A program made the translations under genes and the position numbers. 64,000 bases of DNA from Terrabacter sp. Root181 (GTDB lineage: Bacteria; Actinomycetota; Actinomycetes; Actinomycetales; Dermatophilaceae): contig NZ_LMHU01000005.1 of NCBI RefSeq assembly GCF_001428505.1, forward strand, positions 248,001-312,000, in the 5' to 3' direction. Of the stretch, positions 47,252 through 56,400 are shown in pieces; within the stretch, counting starts at the first letter, position 1, and the number at the start of each line of letters is the position of its first letter. A model generated the notes under the pieces. That model saw only the letters and a list, made by a program, of their open reading frames with translations. It was not told where the DNA came from and made no database searches.

Positions 47252-48541
47252 GTGACGGAGGTGATGGACGAGCGAGCCGTCGCGGCGCGGCGAGCCGTCG
47301 AGGCCGTCTGGCACATCGAGTCCGGGCGCCTCGTCGGCGGGCTGGCGCGCGTGACGGGCGACCTCGGTCTGGCCGAGGACCTCGCCCAGGAGGCTCTCGT
47401 CGCGGCTCTCGAGCAGTGGCCCGTGTCGGGCATCCCACCCAACCCCGGCGGCTGGCTGATGACGACGGCGAAGCGTCGCGGGATCGACGCCCACCGGCGG
47501 ACGGTGACATTCGAGCGCAAGGCGGCCGTCCTCGCCCGCGAGGCCGTCGCCGACGAGCCGGGCGTCGACACCGACAGCCGGGTCGACTCGCTCGACGACC
47601 ACGTGGGCGACGACCTCCTCCGTCTCGTCCTCACGGCCTGCCACCCGGTGCTCTCCCTCGAGTCACGGGTGGCGCTCACCCTCAGGTGCCTCGGCGGCCT
47701 GTCGACCGACGAGATCGCCCGCGCCTTCCTGGTGCCCGAGCCGACCATGGCGCAGCGCATCGTGAGGGCGAAGAAGACGTTGACCGACAAGGGAGTTCGC
47801 TTCGAGCTGCCGACCGCCGACGAGCTGTCCGACCGGCTTGGTCCCGTGCTCGAGGTCGTCTACCTGATCTTCAACGAGGGGTATGCCGCGACGTCGGGGG
47901 AGGACTGGGTGCGCCCCGCCCTGTGCCACGAGGCGATGCGGCTCGGCCGCGTGCTCGCCGCACTCGTGCCCGACGAGCCGGAGGCCCACGGCCTGCTCTC
48001 GCTCATGGAGCTGCAGGCCTCGCGGCTGCCCGCCCGCCTCGGTGCCGACGGTCGGCCGGTGCTGCTCCCCGACCAGGACCGTCGGCGCTGGGACCGGCTT
48101 CTCGTGCGCCGCGGTCTCGAGTCGCTGGCCCGCGCCGAGGGCTCCGGCCGACCGCTCGGTCCGTATGCCGTGCAGGCGGCGATCGCGGCCTGCCACGCCC
48201 GTGCCCTGCGTCCGGAGGACACCGACTGGCATCTCGTCGCCGAGCTGTACGACGTGCTCCGGACCATCTGGCCCTCACCCGTCGTCGAGGTGAACCGTGC
48301 GGTGGCCGTGGGCTTCTCGCGTGGTCCCGACGCGGGGCTCGTGGTCGTCGACCAGGTCGTCGCCTCCGGACGTCTGGCGAGCTACCCCCACCTGCACGCG
48401 GTCCGCGGCGACCTGCTCGAGCGCGCCGGACGGCATACGGAGGCGGCGGACGCGTTCGAGCGCGCGGCGAGCCTGACGCGCAGCGACGTCGAGCGTTCCA
48501 TCTTCACCGGGCGGGCCCGGGCGGCCCGCACAGCCACCTGA
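47252..48541 (+). CDS. ECF42-type RNA polymerase sigma factor with C-terminal DUF6596/SnoaL-like extension
   Basis: A 429-residue sigma factor. Region 2 is near residues 15-80 (GLARVTGDLGLAEDLAQEAL, NPGGWLMTTAKRRGIDAHRR), region 4 near 130-180 (SRVALTLRCLGGLSTDEIAR, PEPTMAQRIVRAKKTL), and a long helical extension (about 190-429) holds VLEVVYLIFNEGYAATSGED near 195-214 and the TPR-like end. The extension replaces a separate anti-sigma factor in the ECF42 group. It follows a DGPF gene, the usual target and companion. The start is GTG 47252, apparently leaderless. Confidence 0.88.
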   Translation: MTEVMDERAVAARRAVEAVWHIESGRLVGGLARVTGDLGLAEDLAQEALVAALEQWPVSGIPPNPGGWLMTTAKRRGIDAHRRTVTFERKAAVLAREAVADEPGVDTDSRVDSLDDHVGDDLLRLVLTACHPVLSLESRVALTLRCLGGLSTDEIARAFLVPEPTMAQRIVRAKKTLTDKGVRFELPTADELSDRLGPVLEVVYLIFNEGYAATSGEDWVRPALCHEAMRLGRVLAALVPDEPEAHGLLSLMELQASRLPARLGADGRPVLLPDQDRRRWDRLLVRRGLESLARAEGSGRPLGPYAVQAAIAACHARALRPEDTDWHLVAELYDVLRTIWPSPVVEVNRAVAVGFSRGPDAGLVVVDQVVASGRLASYPHLHAVRGDLLERAGRHTEAADAFERAASLTRSDVERSIFTGRARAARTAT

Positions 48542-48556
48542 CGCAGGTCCGGTGCC

Positions 48557-49585
48557 TCACGGCAGCTGCACGGAACCGGTCGCGGTGACGAAGTCCTCCC
48601 CGACCAGACGGGTGTCGAAGGTCAGGTCCACCCGGCCGTGGGTGTCGGCCGGGACGGGGAAGCACAGGTGCAGCCTCCGCACCGGTGCGGCGTCGATGCC
48701 GAGGACGGCGCTCAGACCCGGCTCCGCGATCACCGCCGTGCCGCCGACGGGCGTCGCCATCGCCCGCTGGGCGGCGACGCCCCCGACCGACCGGGACGGG
48801 GACTGGATCGTCCCGACCAGCTCGAGGACGAGCTGGTCGGAGGGCAGGGGCACGTACGTCACGTCGACGGGGTTGGGGCCGGAGCACGCGGCCGCCACGA
48901 GGCTGTTGTCGCGCGACTCGAACCTGGCGCCCGTGTGGGCGTTGCTGATGACCACGGTGCCAGCGACCGGGAGCGGACGCGTCGCCACGGCGGTCGAGTT
49001 GGCATCGCGGTCTCCGAGGGCGAACACCGCCTGGTGGTCACCCTCGCCGCCGAGGACGAGCTGGGCCGTCGAGAGGTCGAAGTCGCCCGGTACCGAGGTG
49101 AAGCGAAGCGTGCTGGGCAGCGTGGTCCCGTGCGGAATGGTGTCCGAGATGTTGTCCCACCCCGTCACGTGGTCGGGGGAGCCCACCGAGATCTCGCCTC
49201 TCGTCGCTCCGAGGTTGGTGTCGACGGTGGACGTGTTCGTCAGCCGCGCCCGCACCTCGACGAGCCGGGTCGCCTCGTCGAGTCGCGCGGCGACGAGCTC
49301 GATCTCGAATCCCGACCACCACACGGGAGTGCCCGGCAGGTACGTCATGTCGGTGACCCTGCGTGCCCCGGAGGCGTTTGAGCCCGCCGCGTCGGACGAG
49401 CCATTGGTCGCCCCCGGGTCGGTGACCCCGCTGACGGCGGGAGTAGCCGGTCCCGGTGCGGGGTCCGGGTTCGGCGTGCCGGGTGATCCCCCGCAGGCCG
49501 CGAGGAGGGCGGCCAGGACGGTGGCGACGAGGGCGGCGACGCCGGTCGTGACGGACGAGACCCTGGCCGGACGCATGCGCACCAT
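48557..49585 (-). CDS. Secreted lipoprotein of unknown function
   Basis: A 342-residue predicted lipoprotein. The signal ends in VLAALLAACGGSPGT with Cys near residue 31, followed by a Pro/Ala/Gly-rich linker to about residue 72. The remaining 270 residues form an all-beta-looking domain, with YLPGTPVWWSGFEIELVAAR near 82-101, RARLTNTSTVDTNLGATRG near 112-130 and HLCFPVPADTHGRVDLTFD near 308-326. It resembles the Ig-like domains of exported proteins but I cannot name a family. It converges with the ECF42 gene (15 bp between stops). Confidence 0.75.
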   Translation of the reverse strand: MVRMRPARVSSVTTGVAALVATVLAALLAACGGSPGTPNPDPAPGPATPAVSGVTDPGATNGSSDAAGSNASGARRVTDMTYLPGTPVWWSGFEIELVAARLDEATRLVEVRARLTNTSTVDTNLGATRGEISVGSPDHVTGWDNISDTIPHGTTLPSTLRFTSVPGDFDLSTAQLVLGGEGDHQAVFALGDRDANSTAVATRPLPVAGTVVISNAHTGARFESRDNSLVAAACSGPNPVDVTYVPLPSDQLVLELVGTIQSPSRSVGGVAAQRAMATPVGGTAVIAEPGLSAVLGIDAAPVRRLHLCFPVPADTHGRVDLTFDTRLVGEDFVTATGSVQLP

Positions 49586-49668
49586 GACGGCTCCATCGTT
49601 AGCGGGCCACCCCAGTGTGCTCGTGAGAGCCCTGCCCACGCAGGGAAACCGCGACCTCGCGGTGTGGC

Positions 49669-51102
49669 TCAGGCCCCGGTGATGTTGGGGTCGCGCCAGC
49701 GTCGCTCGAAGGGGAGCCGCCACGTGAAGGGCGCGACGAGCTGGTGGATCTGGTTCGGACCCCACGTGCCGGGGTCGTACGGGCGCACGATCGGCGGGTT
49801 GTCGAGCAGCGGCTGGCTGATCTCCCAGAGGCGCTCGATGCCGTCGGCCGACGTGAAGAGCGTGCGGTCGCCGCGGGCGGCGTCGTAGATGAGCCGCTCG
49901 TAGGCCTCGAGCACGGCGCCCGCCCAGTCGGTCTCGCCCATCGAGAACTGCATCGAGAGCTTGTCGAGCTTCATGCCCGGCCCGGGGCGCTTGCCGTAGA
50001 AGGACAGCGACATCCGTGACCGGTCGGCGAGGTCGAAGGTCAGGTGGTCGGGGCCGTTGTCCCCGACGCCCGAGCCGGCCGGGAACATCGAGCGCGGCGG
50101 CTCCTTGAAGGCGATCGAGATGATGCGCGCGCCCTCGGCCAGCCGCTTGCCGGTGCGCAGGTAGAAGGGCACGCCCGCCCAGCGCCAGTTGTCGACGAAG
50201 CACTTGAGCGCGACGAACGTCTCGGTCTGGCTGTCGTGCTTGACGCCCGGGACGTCGCGATAGCCGACGTACTGCCCACGCACGACGTCATGCGGCTCGA
50301 TCGGCGACATCGACCGGAAGACCTTGTTCTTCTCCTCGCTGATGGCGTGCGGCTCGAGCGCCGTCGGCGGCTCCATCGCGGTGAAGGCGAGCACCTGGAA
50401 GAGGTGCGTGACGACCATGTCGCGGTAGGCGCCGGTGCTCTCGTAGAAGTCGGCCCGCTGCGCGAGGCCCAGCGTCTCGGGGACGTCGATCTGGATGTGG
50501 TCGATGTGGTTGCGGTGCCAGATCGGCTCGAACAGGCCGTTGGCGAAGCGGAAGGCGAGGATGTTCTGGGCCGCCTCCTTGCCGAGGAAGTGGTCGATGC
50601 GGAAGATCTGCTCCTCGTCGAAGACCTGGTGGAGCTCGGCGTTGAGCGCCCGGGCGCTCTCGAGGTCGGTGCCGAACGGCTTCTCCATGATGATCCGGCT
50701 GCGCTCCACGAGGCCGGCCTCGGCGAGCTGGTGCACGACCGCGAGGGCGGCCTTGGGCGGCACCGAGAGGTAGTGCAGCCGGCGCGCGTCGGGTCCGAGG
50801 ATCGCCTCGGACTCGTCGACGGCGGCCCGGATCCCTTCTGGCCCGGCACTGCCCGGGACCCAGTGGATCCGCTCGGCGAAGTCGCGCAGGTCGTCGTCGC
50901 TCACGTTGTGGCTGCTGTGCTCACGCACCGACGCGAGGACGAGCTCGAGGAACTCGTCGCGGGTCAGCTCGTCGAGCGAGGTCGCGACGACGCGCAGGCC
51001 CTCGAGGAGCTGGGACTCGTGCAGGTGCAGCATGCCCGGGAGCAGCTTGCGCCTGGCGAGGTCTCCGGTGGCGCCGAAGAGGACGACCGTGGTGGCTGGC
51101 AT
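49669..51102 (-). CDS. zwf: Glucose-6-phosphate dehydrogenase
   Basis: A 477-residue enzyme that makes 6-phosphogluconolactone and NAD(P)H at the entry of the pentose phosphate path. The dinucleotide-binding start TTVVLFGATGDLARRKLLPG lies near residues 4-23, the active-site motif EEQIFRIDHFLGKEAAQNIL near 163-182 with the catalytic His, and SRIIMEKPFGTDLESARALN near 138-157. The length is normal for the family. There is no opcA or tal neighbour, so this is not the main actinobacterial zwf cluster and a second copy elsewhere is likely; the latter is an inference. Confidence 0.94.
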   Translation of the reverse strand: MPATTVVLFGATGDLARRKLLPGMLHLHESQLLEGLRVVATSLDELTRDEFLELVLASVREHSSHNVSDDDLRDFAERIHWVPGSAGPEGIRAAVDESEAILGPDARRLHYLSVPPKAALAVVHQLAEAGLVERSRIIMEKPFGTDLESARALNAELHQVFDEEQIFRIDHFLGKEAAQNILAFRFANGLFEPIWHRNHIDHIQIDVPETLGLAQRADFYESTGAYRDMVVTHLFQVLAFTAMEPPTALEPHAISEEKNKVFRSMSPIEPHDVVRGQYVGYRDVPGVKHDSQTETFVALKCFVDNWRWAGVPFYLRTGKRLAEGARIISIAFKEPPRSMFPAGSGVGDNGPDHLTFDLADRSRMSLSFYGKRPGPGMKLDKLSMQFSMGETDWAGAVLEAYERLIYDAARGDRTLFTSADGIERLWEISQPLLDNPPIVRPYDPGTWGPNQIHQLVAPFTWRLPFERRWRDPNITGA

Positions 51103-51201
51103 GGGTCCAGCGTGGCGCAGATCGGGCGCCAGCGGGAGGTGCGGTTCGATCCCGACGCACGAAGCCCCACCACGGAGGCGTCAGCCGTGGGAACCTCAGC
51201 C

Positions 51202-52239
51202 ATGGCACACCAGGCCGGGCACGACGCAGACCTGCCGGCTGACAGGGGCGCGGTGGAGCCCGCATCGGGGCGTCTCGCGCGTCTGCGGTTGCGCGGCGAG
51301 GACACGGCCACCCGGTATGCCCGGAAGTACATGGAGCTGTCGCGCCGCATCCCGGCGGCGAAGGTCCCGCTGGAGATGGCGGCGCTCTACGTCGCACGCC
51401 AGGGCATGCTGCTGGCCAGCGCCGTCGCGTTCCGGACCTTCCTGTGGCTGCTCCCGCTCGCCCTGCTCGTATCCGGCCTGGTGGCGGGCCTCAGCCGTGC
51501 GATCCCCGGTGCGGCCGACGACGCAGTCGCCGTCACGGGGGTGACGAGCACCCTGCGCCAACAGATCACGGTGGCCCTCGAGGAGTCCACCCGATCGTGG
51601 TGGGTGGCCGTCCTCGTCGGGCTCGTCCTCTCCCTGTGGACGACGCGAACCCTGATGCGCAACCTCGTCATCGTCAACGCGCACGTGTGGGATGCCCGGG
51701 TGCCGCGCCGCTCGCAGCGTGAGGTGCTGAAGGCGACGCTCGTCTTCGGCGCGGCCTGGCTGGGCATCTTCCTCGGTGCCGCGCTCGTCACGAGCCTCGA
51801 CAACCTCCTGCCCGGCGGCATCCTGCTGTCCTTCGTCTGCCAGGCAGCGATCTCCGGGGCCGGCTGGGTGCTCATCACGCTCCACCTGCCCGACCGGCGC
51901 CGGACCTGGGTGGACCTCGTGCCCGGTGGTCTGCTCTTCGGTGTGGGGCTCGCGACGCTCCACGTCATCAGCCGCGTCTACCTCCCGGCCCGGATCGAGC
52001 ACTCGTCGGCGCTCTACGGCTCGCTCGGCGTCGCCGGAGCCGTGCTCGTGTGGCTGCTCGTCGCCGGGCAGCTCATCGTGGTCTGCGCCATCCTCAACCG
52101 GGTGTGGCTGCGCCACCAGGACCCGACCTTCGACACCGACTTCGAGGCGTCGTTCGACATGTCGATGGAGCCGGCCATCCGTCGGGTCGCCGAACGAGGC
52201 AGCGAGAAATCACAGGATTCGGGCGACACCACGGCCTGA
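51202..52239 (+). CDS. YihY/virulence factor BrkB family membrane protein
   Basis: A 345-residue inner-membrane protein with about six membrane segments, starting near residue 62 (MLLASAVAFRTFLWLLPLAL) and continuing through LVGLVLSLWTTRTLMRNLVI near 130-149, LPGGILLSFVCQAAISGAGW near 200-219 and ASLYGSLGVAGAVLVWLLV-like sequence near 275-293. The YihY family was once called ribonuclease BN and its role is uncertain. ATG 51202 was chosen; a GTG lies five codons upstream. It is divergent from zwf. Confidence 0.85.
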   Translation: MAHQAGHDADLPADRGAVEPASGRLARLRLRGEDTATRYARKYMELSRRIPAAKVPLEMAALYVARQGMLLASAVAFRTFLWLLPLALLVSGLVAGLSRAIPGAADDAVAVTGVTSTLRQQITVALEESTRSWWVAVLVGLVLSLWTTRTLMRNLVIVNAHVWDARVPRRSQREVLKATLVFGAAWLGIFLGAALVTSLDNLLPGGILLSFVCQAAISGAGWVLITLHLPDRRRTWVDLVPGGLLFGVGLATLHVISRVYLPARIEHSSALYGSLGVAGAVLVWLLVAGQLIVVCAILNRVWLRHQDPTFDTDFEASFDMSMEPAIRRVAERGSEKSQDSGDTTA

Positions 52240-52255
52240 GGCGGGTCCGTGCCCC

Positions 52256-52267
52256 TATGCTCGGCCC
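52256..52267 (+). promoter_or_regulatory. Leaderless -10 box of the GlsB-family gene
   Basis: TATGCT at 52256-52261 ends 6 nt before ATG 52268. Confidence 0.5.
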
Positions 52268-52531
52268 ATGCTCATCATCGGCATGATCCTCTTCGGCATG
52301 CTCGTCGGCGCCGCCGCCCAGCTCATCCTGGGCCGCGAGGGCAAGAGCATCGACTGGACGATGGCCATCGTCGCGGGCCTCGTCGGCTCGTTCGTCGGTG
52401 GTCTCCTCGCGAGCCTCGTCGCAGGCGACGGCCTCGCCCTGCGGCCCAGCGGCATCATCGGCTCGATCGTCGGTGCCGTCGTCGTCACGGCCGTGTGGCG
52501 CTGGAGCCGCACCCGCAGCGTCACCCGCTGA
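52268..52531 (+). CDS. GlsB/YeaQ/YmgE family stress-response membrane protein
   Basis: An 87-residue protein with three hydrophobic segments: MLIIGMILFGMLVGAAAQLI near 1-20, WTMAIVAGLVGSFVGGLLAS near 30-49 and SGIIGSIVGAVVVTAVWRWS near 61-80. The Gly-rich, short layout with GREGKSIDW after the first span is typical of the transglycosylase-associated protein family, whose members are induced by general stress in some bacteria. The start is leaderless. It converges with the ABC-F gene. Confidence 0.87.
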   Translation: MLIIGMILFGMLVGAAAQLILGREGKSIDWTMAIVAGLVGSFVGGLLASLVAGDGLALRPSGIIGSIVGAVVVTAVWRWSRTRSVTR

Positions 52532-52540
52532 ACCGCCCCC

Positions 52541-54199
52541 TCACAGCGTCTCGACGCGGACGCGCCCTCGCGTCACGACCCACCGGTGGGTCAGGCGTAT
52601 GCCCTCGAGGAGGCTCTCGTCGTGACTGACGACGAGCACGGTCCCCCCGAAGGCCGCCACGGCGGCCTCGAGCTGCTCGATCGCGTCGACGTCGAGGTGG
52701 TTGGTCGGCTCGTCGAGCACGAGGACGTTGACCTCGCGGCCCTGGAAGAGCGCCATGAGGGCCCGCGTCCGCTCACCCATCGACAGGCTCCGCGCCGGGC
52801 GTGACACATGCTCGGAGCCGAGGCCGAACTTCGCGAGCAGGGTCCGCACCTCAGCGAGCGGCCACTCGCTCCCCGACCTCGGGTGGGTCCCGAGCTCCCG
52901 GCGCACCACGTCGAGGACCGTGGCGTCGTCGTCGAGCAGCTGCCGTAGCTGGTCGATGACCCCGACGGCGACCCGCGTGCCGAGGGACTGGCGGCCTGAG
53001 GCGAGCGGCAGGTCGCCGAGGAGGGCGCCGAGCAGGGTCGTCTTGCCCGAGCCGTTGTCGCCGACGACGGCGATGCGGTCACCGCGGCCCACGACGAGGT
53101 TGACCGGGCCGAGCCGGAAGCCGTGCCGCTCGACGACGGCGTCGGCGAGGGTCGCCACGACGTCGGCCGACGGCCGCCCCTCGGTGATGGCGTAGCGCAG
53201 CTGCCACTCCTTGCGCGGCTGCTCCACCGCGTCGAGGCGCTCGGCCGCCCGCTCGAGGCGGGCACCCTTGGCACCCTGCCGGTCGGCACGGGCCTTGTGC
53301 TTCTCGCGGATGTGCTTGTCGGGCTCCTTGCCCGTGGCCACGTTGCGGCGCCCCTTCTCGGCCCAGTCCTGGCGCTGCCGGGACTGCGCGAGCAGCGAGT
53401 CCCGCTCGGCGGCATACCCCTCGTAGGCGGACCAGGCGTGCGCGCGGGCCAGCTCGCGCTGGGCCACGTAGTCGCTCCAGCTGCCGGTGAAGTGCCCGAT
53501 GCGCTGCTGCTTCACGTCGAGCTCGACGACGCTCGTCGTCACCGCGTCCAGGAAGGCGCGGTCGTGGCTCGCCACGAGGATCGGCCCCGTGTGGCTGCGC
53601 ACGAAGTCGGCCATCAGGGCCAGGCCGCGGGCGTCGAGGTCGTTGGTCGGCTCGTCGAGGAGGAGCACGTCGTACTGGCTGAGCAGCACGGCGACGAGGC
53701 ACGCGCGAGCGGCCTGACCGCCCGAGAGGGTGCCGAGCGGGCGGTCCGACGCGACGTCGAGCCCGACCCGGGCGGCGGCCTCCGGCAGCCGCTCGTCGAG
53801 GTCGGCGGCACCGAGAGCGAGCCACCGTTCGAGCGCGACCGCGTAGCGGTCCTCGCTGCCCTCGTCGCCGGCCGCGATGGCGGCGGCCGCCATCTCGAGC
53901 TCGGTGTCCGCGGCGGTGACACCGGTGCGCCGACGGGCATACGTCAGCAGCGTCTCCGACGGGTCCGGCACGACCTGCGGGAGCCAGCCGATCGTCGCGT
54001 CGCGCGGGGCGAGGCGGATCGAGCCGGCCTCGATCGGCAGCTCGCCGACGACGGTGCGCATGAGCGTCGACTTGCCCGACCCGTTGGGGCCGACGACGGC
54101 GGTCACGTCGCAGTCGGCGAGCGTCAGGTCGAGACCGGAGAAGAGGGTGCGCGCGCCGAAGGCGACGTCGAGTCCGGAGATGGTGAGGGTGGAAGACAT
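52541..54199 (-). CDS. ABC-F family ATP-binding protein
   Basis: A 552-residue soluble protein with two ABC ATPase domains and no membrane segment. Domain 1 has Walker A VVGPNGSGKSTLMRTVVGE near residues 34-52, LGTLSGGQAARACLVAVLLS near 158-177 and LLLDEPTNDLD. Domain 2 has VVGDNGSGKTTLLGALLGD near 370-388, SLSMGERTRALMALFQGREV and LVLDEPTNHLD. A charged linker (about 240-310) joins them. Such proteins bind the ribosome and either protect it from antibiotics or act in translation factors' place; which applies here is unknown. The upstream leader has mutually exclusive hairpins. AAGGA precedes the ATG at 54199. Confidence 0.9.
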   Translation of the reverse strand: MSSTLTISGLDVAFGARTLFSGLDLTLADCDVTAVVGPNGSGKSTLMRTVVGELPIEAGSIRLAPRDATIGWLPQVVPDPSETLLTYARRRTGVTAADTELEMAAAAIAAGDEGSEDRYAVALERWLALGAADLDERLPEAAARVGLDVASDRPLGTLSGGQAARACLVAVLLSQYDVLLLDEPTNDLDARGLALMADFVRSHTGPILVASHDRAFLDAVTTSVVELDVKQQRIGHFTGSWSDYVAQRELARAHAWSAYEGYAAERDSLLAQSRQRQDWAEKGRRNVATGKEPDKHIREKHKARADRQGAKGARLERAAERLDAVEQPRKEWQLRYAITEGRPSADVVATLADAVVERHGFRLGPVNLVVGRGDRIAVVGDNGSGKTTLLGALLGDLPLASGRQSLGTRVAVGVIDQLRQLLDDDATVLDVVRRELGTHPRSGSEWPLAEVRTLLAKFGLGSEHVSRPARSLSMGERTRALMALFQGREVNVLVLDEPTNHLDVDAIEQLEAAVAAFGGTVLVVSHDESLLEGIRLTHRWVVTRGRVRVETL

Positions 54200-54352
54200 G
54201 GGGGGTCCTTGATGGTCGGCAGGGCCCCGCGGGTGACGTCGGACGGTCGTCGACAGGTCAGCGGCGGGCGGGCTCGAGGCATCAGGAGATCCACACGGGA
54301 AGGAAGATACGGGCCGCCAGCGGCGCCCGTCCACCTCATTTCGACCCCCTTT

Positions 54353-54430
54353 CCCCACCGAACGCCGCGTTCGGTCTCGAAAGCGGTGTTCCAACCGTGA
54401 GTTCGGCACCGAGCGCTGCGTTCGGTGGGG
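54353..54430 (-). promoter_or_regulatory. Attenuator-like leader of the ABC-F gene
   Basis: CCCCACCGAACGC (54353-54365) and GCGTTCGGTGGGG (54418-54430) are a perfect 13-bp inverted repeat. The left arm can instead fold locally as ACCGAACG-ccg-CGTTCGGT (54357-54375). The two structures exclude each other. The element lies 154-231 bp before the ABC-F ATG on its strand and directly after the response regulator stop, so it may be an attenuator or simply a terminator. Confidence 0.5.
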
Positions 54431-54436
54431 CTCGGG

Positions 54437-55144
54437 TCAGGGGAGGGCGGCGTCGTGGACGACGATGGCGATCTGGACGCGGTTGTCGGCGCCGAGCTTG
54501 TCGAGCACCCGGGACACGTGCGCCTTGACGGTCGGCACCGACAGGTAGAGCTCGCGCGAGATGTCGGCGTTGGACAGCCCGCGGCCGATGGCGAGCGCCA
54601 CCTCGCGCTCGCGGTCGGTGAGCGTCGCCAGGCGGGCCTCCGCGTCCGAGCGTCGGCGGTCACCCGGGTCGGTGCCACCGCCGGTCGCGACGTGCGCGAT
54701 GAGGGTCGCCGTGACGCTGGGGGAGAGGATGGGCTCGCCCGCGGCGACGAGGTGCACGGCCTCGACGAGCCGTCGCGGCTCGGTGTCCTTGAGCAGGAAG
54801 CCGTGCGCGCCGGCGCGGAGGGCCTGCACGACCATGTCATCGGCGTCGAACGTCGTCAGCACGATGACCTTGAGGTCGTCGCCCCGAGCGGCCCGCACCG
54901 CCCGCGCCGGTTCGGAGAGAAGCGTCCTCGTCGTCTCGAGCCCGTCGCGACGCGGCATCCGGATGTCCATGAGCACGACGTCGGGGCGGTACTGCTCGAC
55001 GACGGTCTCGGCCTCGAGCCCGTCGCCGGCCTCGGCCACGACGTCGAGGTCGGGCGCGCCCCCGAGGATCATCCTCAGCCCCGCGCGCACGAGCGCGTCG
55101 TCGTCGACGATCACGACACGCGTACGCCCCTGGTCCCCGGTCAT
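54437..55144 (-). CDS. LuxR/NarL-type two-component response regulator
   Basis: A 235-residue response regulator. The receiver domain (about 8-130) has RVVIVDDDALVRAGLRMIL near 8-26 with the acidic pocket, the phospho-acceptor Asp in PDVVLMDIRMPRRDG near residue 58, and the conserved Lys in HGFLLKDTEP near 110. The DNA-binding domain (about 165-230) is a LuxR helix-turn-helix: LTDREREVALAIGRGLSNAD and YLSVPTVKAHVSRVLDKLG. The ATG at 55144 overlaps the kinase stop. It is paired with the sensor kinase and sits divergent from an ABC-2 exporter, its likely target. Confidence 0.92.
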   Translation of the reverse strand: MTGDQGRTRVVIVDDDALVRAGLRMILGGAPDLDVVAEAGDGLEAETVVEQYRPDVVLMDIRMPRRDGLETTRTLLSEPARAVRAARGDDLKVIVLTTFDADDMVVQALRAGAHGFLLKDTEPRRLVEAVHLVAAGEPILSPSVTATLIAHVATGGGTDPGDRRRSDAEARLATLTDREREVALAIGRGLSNADISRELYLSVPTVKAHVSRVLDKLGADNRVQIAIVVHDAALP

Positions 55145-56400
55145 CGGGACCACGGTAGCCGGGCGGTGAGGACGAAGTCGCCCGCCCGGTCGGGGCCGTA
55201 GGTCAGCTCGCCCCCGGCGAGGACGGCGCGCTCGGTGAGCCCGAGCAGTCCCAGCCCGGCCCCCACGGTGACGTCCTTGCGTATGCCGTCCGGCGCGTCA
55301 GCGCCTGGGCCCCGTGTTGCGGGCGTTGCCGTGCGGGGGACGGTGTTGCGCACCGTCACCCGGACCGCCTCGTCGTCGAGGCCGCGCTCGGGGGCCGTCG
55401 ACACGGTGACGCGGACCGCCGAGCCGGGGGCGTGCTTGCGGGCGTTCGTCAGGGCCTCCTGGACGATCCGGTAGGCGCCGCGCGACACCTGCTCGGGCAC
55501 GTCCTCGAGGACGCCGGAGCGGTCGAGCAGCACCGTCGCCCCACCCGACCGGGCCTCGGTGACGAGGGCGTCGAGGTCGCCGAGGGTCGGCTGCGGCGGC
55601 TGCGGCGAGCCGTCGGCCGGCGCTCCCGAGCCGGGTACGTCGCGGAGCACCCCGAGCACCGCCCGCAGCTCGGTCAGGGCCCGGTTGGCGCTCTCGCGGA
55701 CGACCTCGGCCGTCTCGGAGACCTGCTCGGGCGTCAGGTCGGTGCGGTAGGCGAGCGCCCCGGAGTGCATGGCGACCAAGGAGATCCGGTGGGCGAGGAC
55801 GTCGTGCATCTCGCGGGCGATCCGCGCGCGCTCGGCCACCTGTGCCTGGACCACGCGCATCGCCTGCTCGCGCTCGGCGGTGAGGGCACGTTCGTGGAGC
55901 GACGCGACGAACGCCCGGCGCTCGCCCACGGCCCACCCGATGGCGACGCTGACGGCATAGCTCAGCAGGCCGATGATGACGTTCGGCAGGGTGACGACCT
56001 GGTCCTCGGTCGGGTAGATCAGGGAGTGCGACCAACCCGCCACCATCCACGGCACGAGGACGACCGCGATCTCGCGCCACCGCCGCCGGGTCGAGAGGGA
56101 CACGAGCGCCACGACCGACGCCCCGACCGCGACCGAGGAGACGCCGGAGAGCACGGCCGTCACGAGGGCGACGCCCAGCGGCCACCGGCGCCGCCACAGC
56201 AGCAGCACCGTCGCGCCGAGCCCGATCGCGAGGTCGACGAGGAGCCAGTCCTTGCCGAACGTCGGCTCGGCGTGCCGGGAGTCGAGCTGGGCCTGGACGG
56301 CGCCCCAGATCGCGAGCCCGAAGAGGAATGCGACCCCGAGCCGCCACGTCTCACCCCACACGTGGCCGCGTCGGGTGCGGGCGATCCGGGGCAGCGGCAC
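55141..56400 (-). CDS. Two-component sensor histidine kinase (HisKA_3, NarL family)
   Basis: A 419-residue membrane kinase. About five or six hydrophobic segments fill residues 15-165 with little outside sequence, suggesting membrane-envelope sensing. The dimerisation and phospho-acceptor helix is RARIAREMHDVLAHRISLVA near 195-214, with His in MHDVLAHR. The ATPase domain has the N box IVQEALTNARKHAPGSAVR near 320-338 and GAGLGLLGLTERAVLAGG near 383-400. The start is GTG 56400. It is cotranscribed with the response regulator (ATGA) and divergent from an ABC exporter. Confidence 0.92.
   Translation of the reverse strand: MPLPRIARTRRGHVWGETWRLGVAFLFGLAIWGAVQAQLDSRHAEPTFGKDWLLVDLAIGLGATVLLLWRRRWPLGVALVTAVLSGVSSVAVGASVVALVSLSTRRRWREIAVVLVPWMVAGWSHSLIYPTEDQVVTLPNVIIGLLSYAVSVAIGWAVGERRAFVASLHERALTAEREQAMRVVQAQVAERARIAREMHDVLAHRISLVAMHSGALAYRTDLTPEQVSETAEVVRESANRALTELRAVLGVLRDVPGSGAPADGSPQPPQPTLGDLDALVTEARSGGATVLLDRSGVLEDVPEQVSRGAYRIVQEALTNARKHAPGSAVRVTVSTAPERGLDDEAVRVTVRNTVPRTATPATRGPGADAPDGIRKDVTVGAGLGLLGLTERAVLAGGELTYGPDRAGDFVLTARLPWSR

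Noticed and set aside
52541-54409. Extension of the ABC-F protein upstream to 54409
   Set aside because: The extra 70 residues are Arg/Pro/Ser-rich and cross the inverted repeats; ATG 54199 with AAGGA gives the normal family start.
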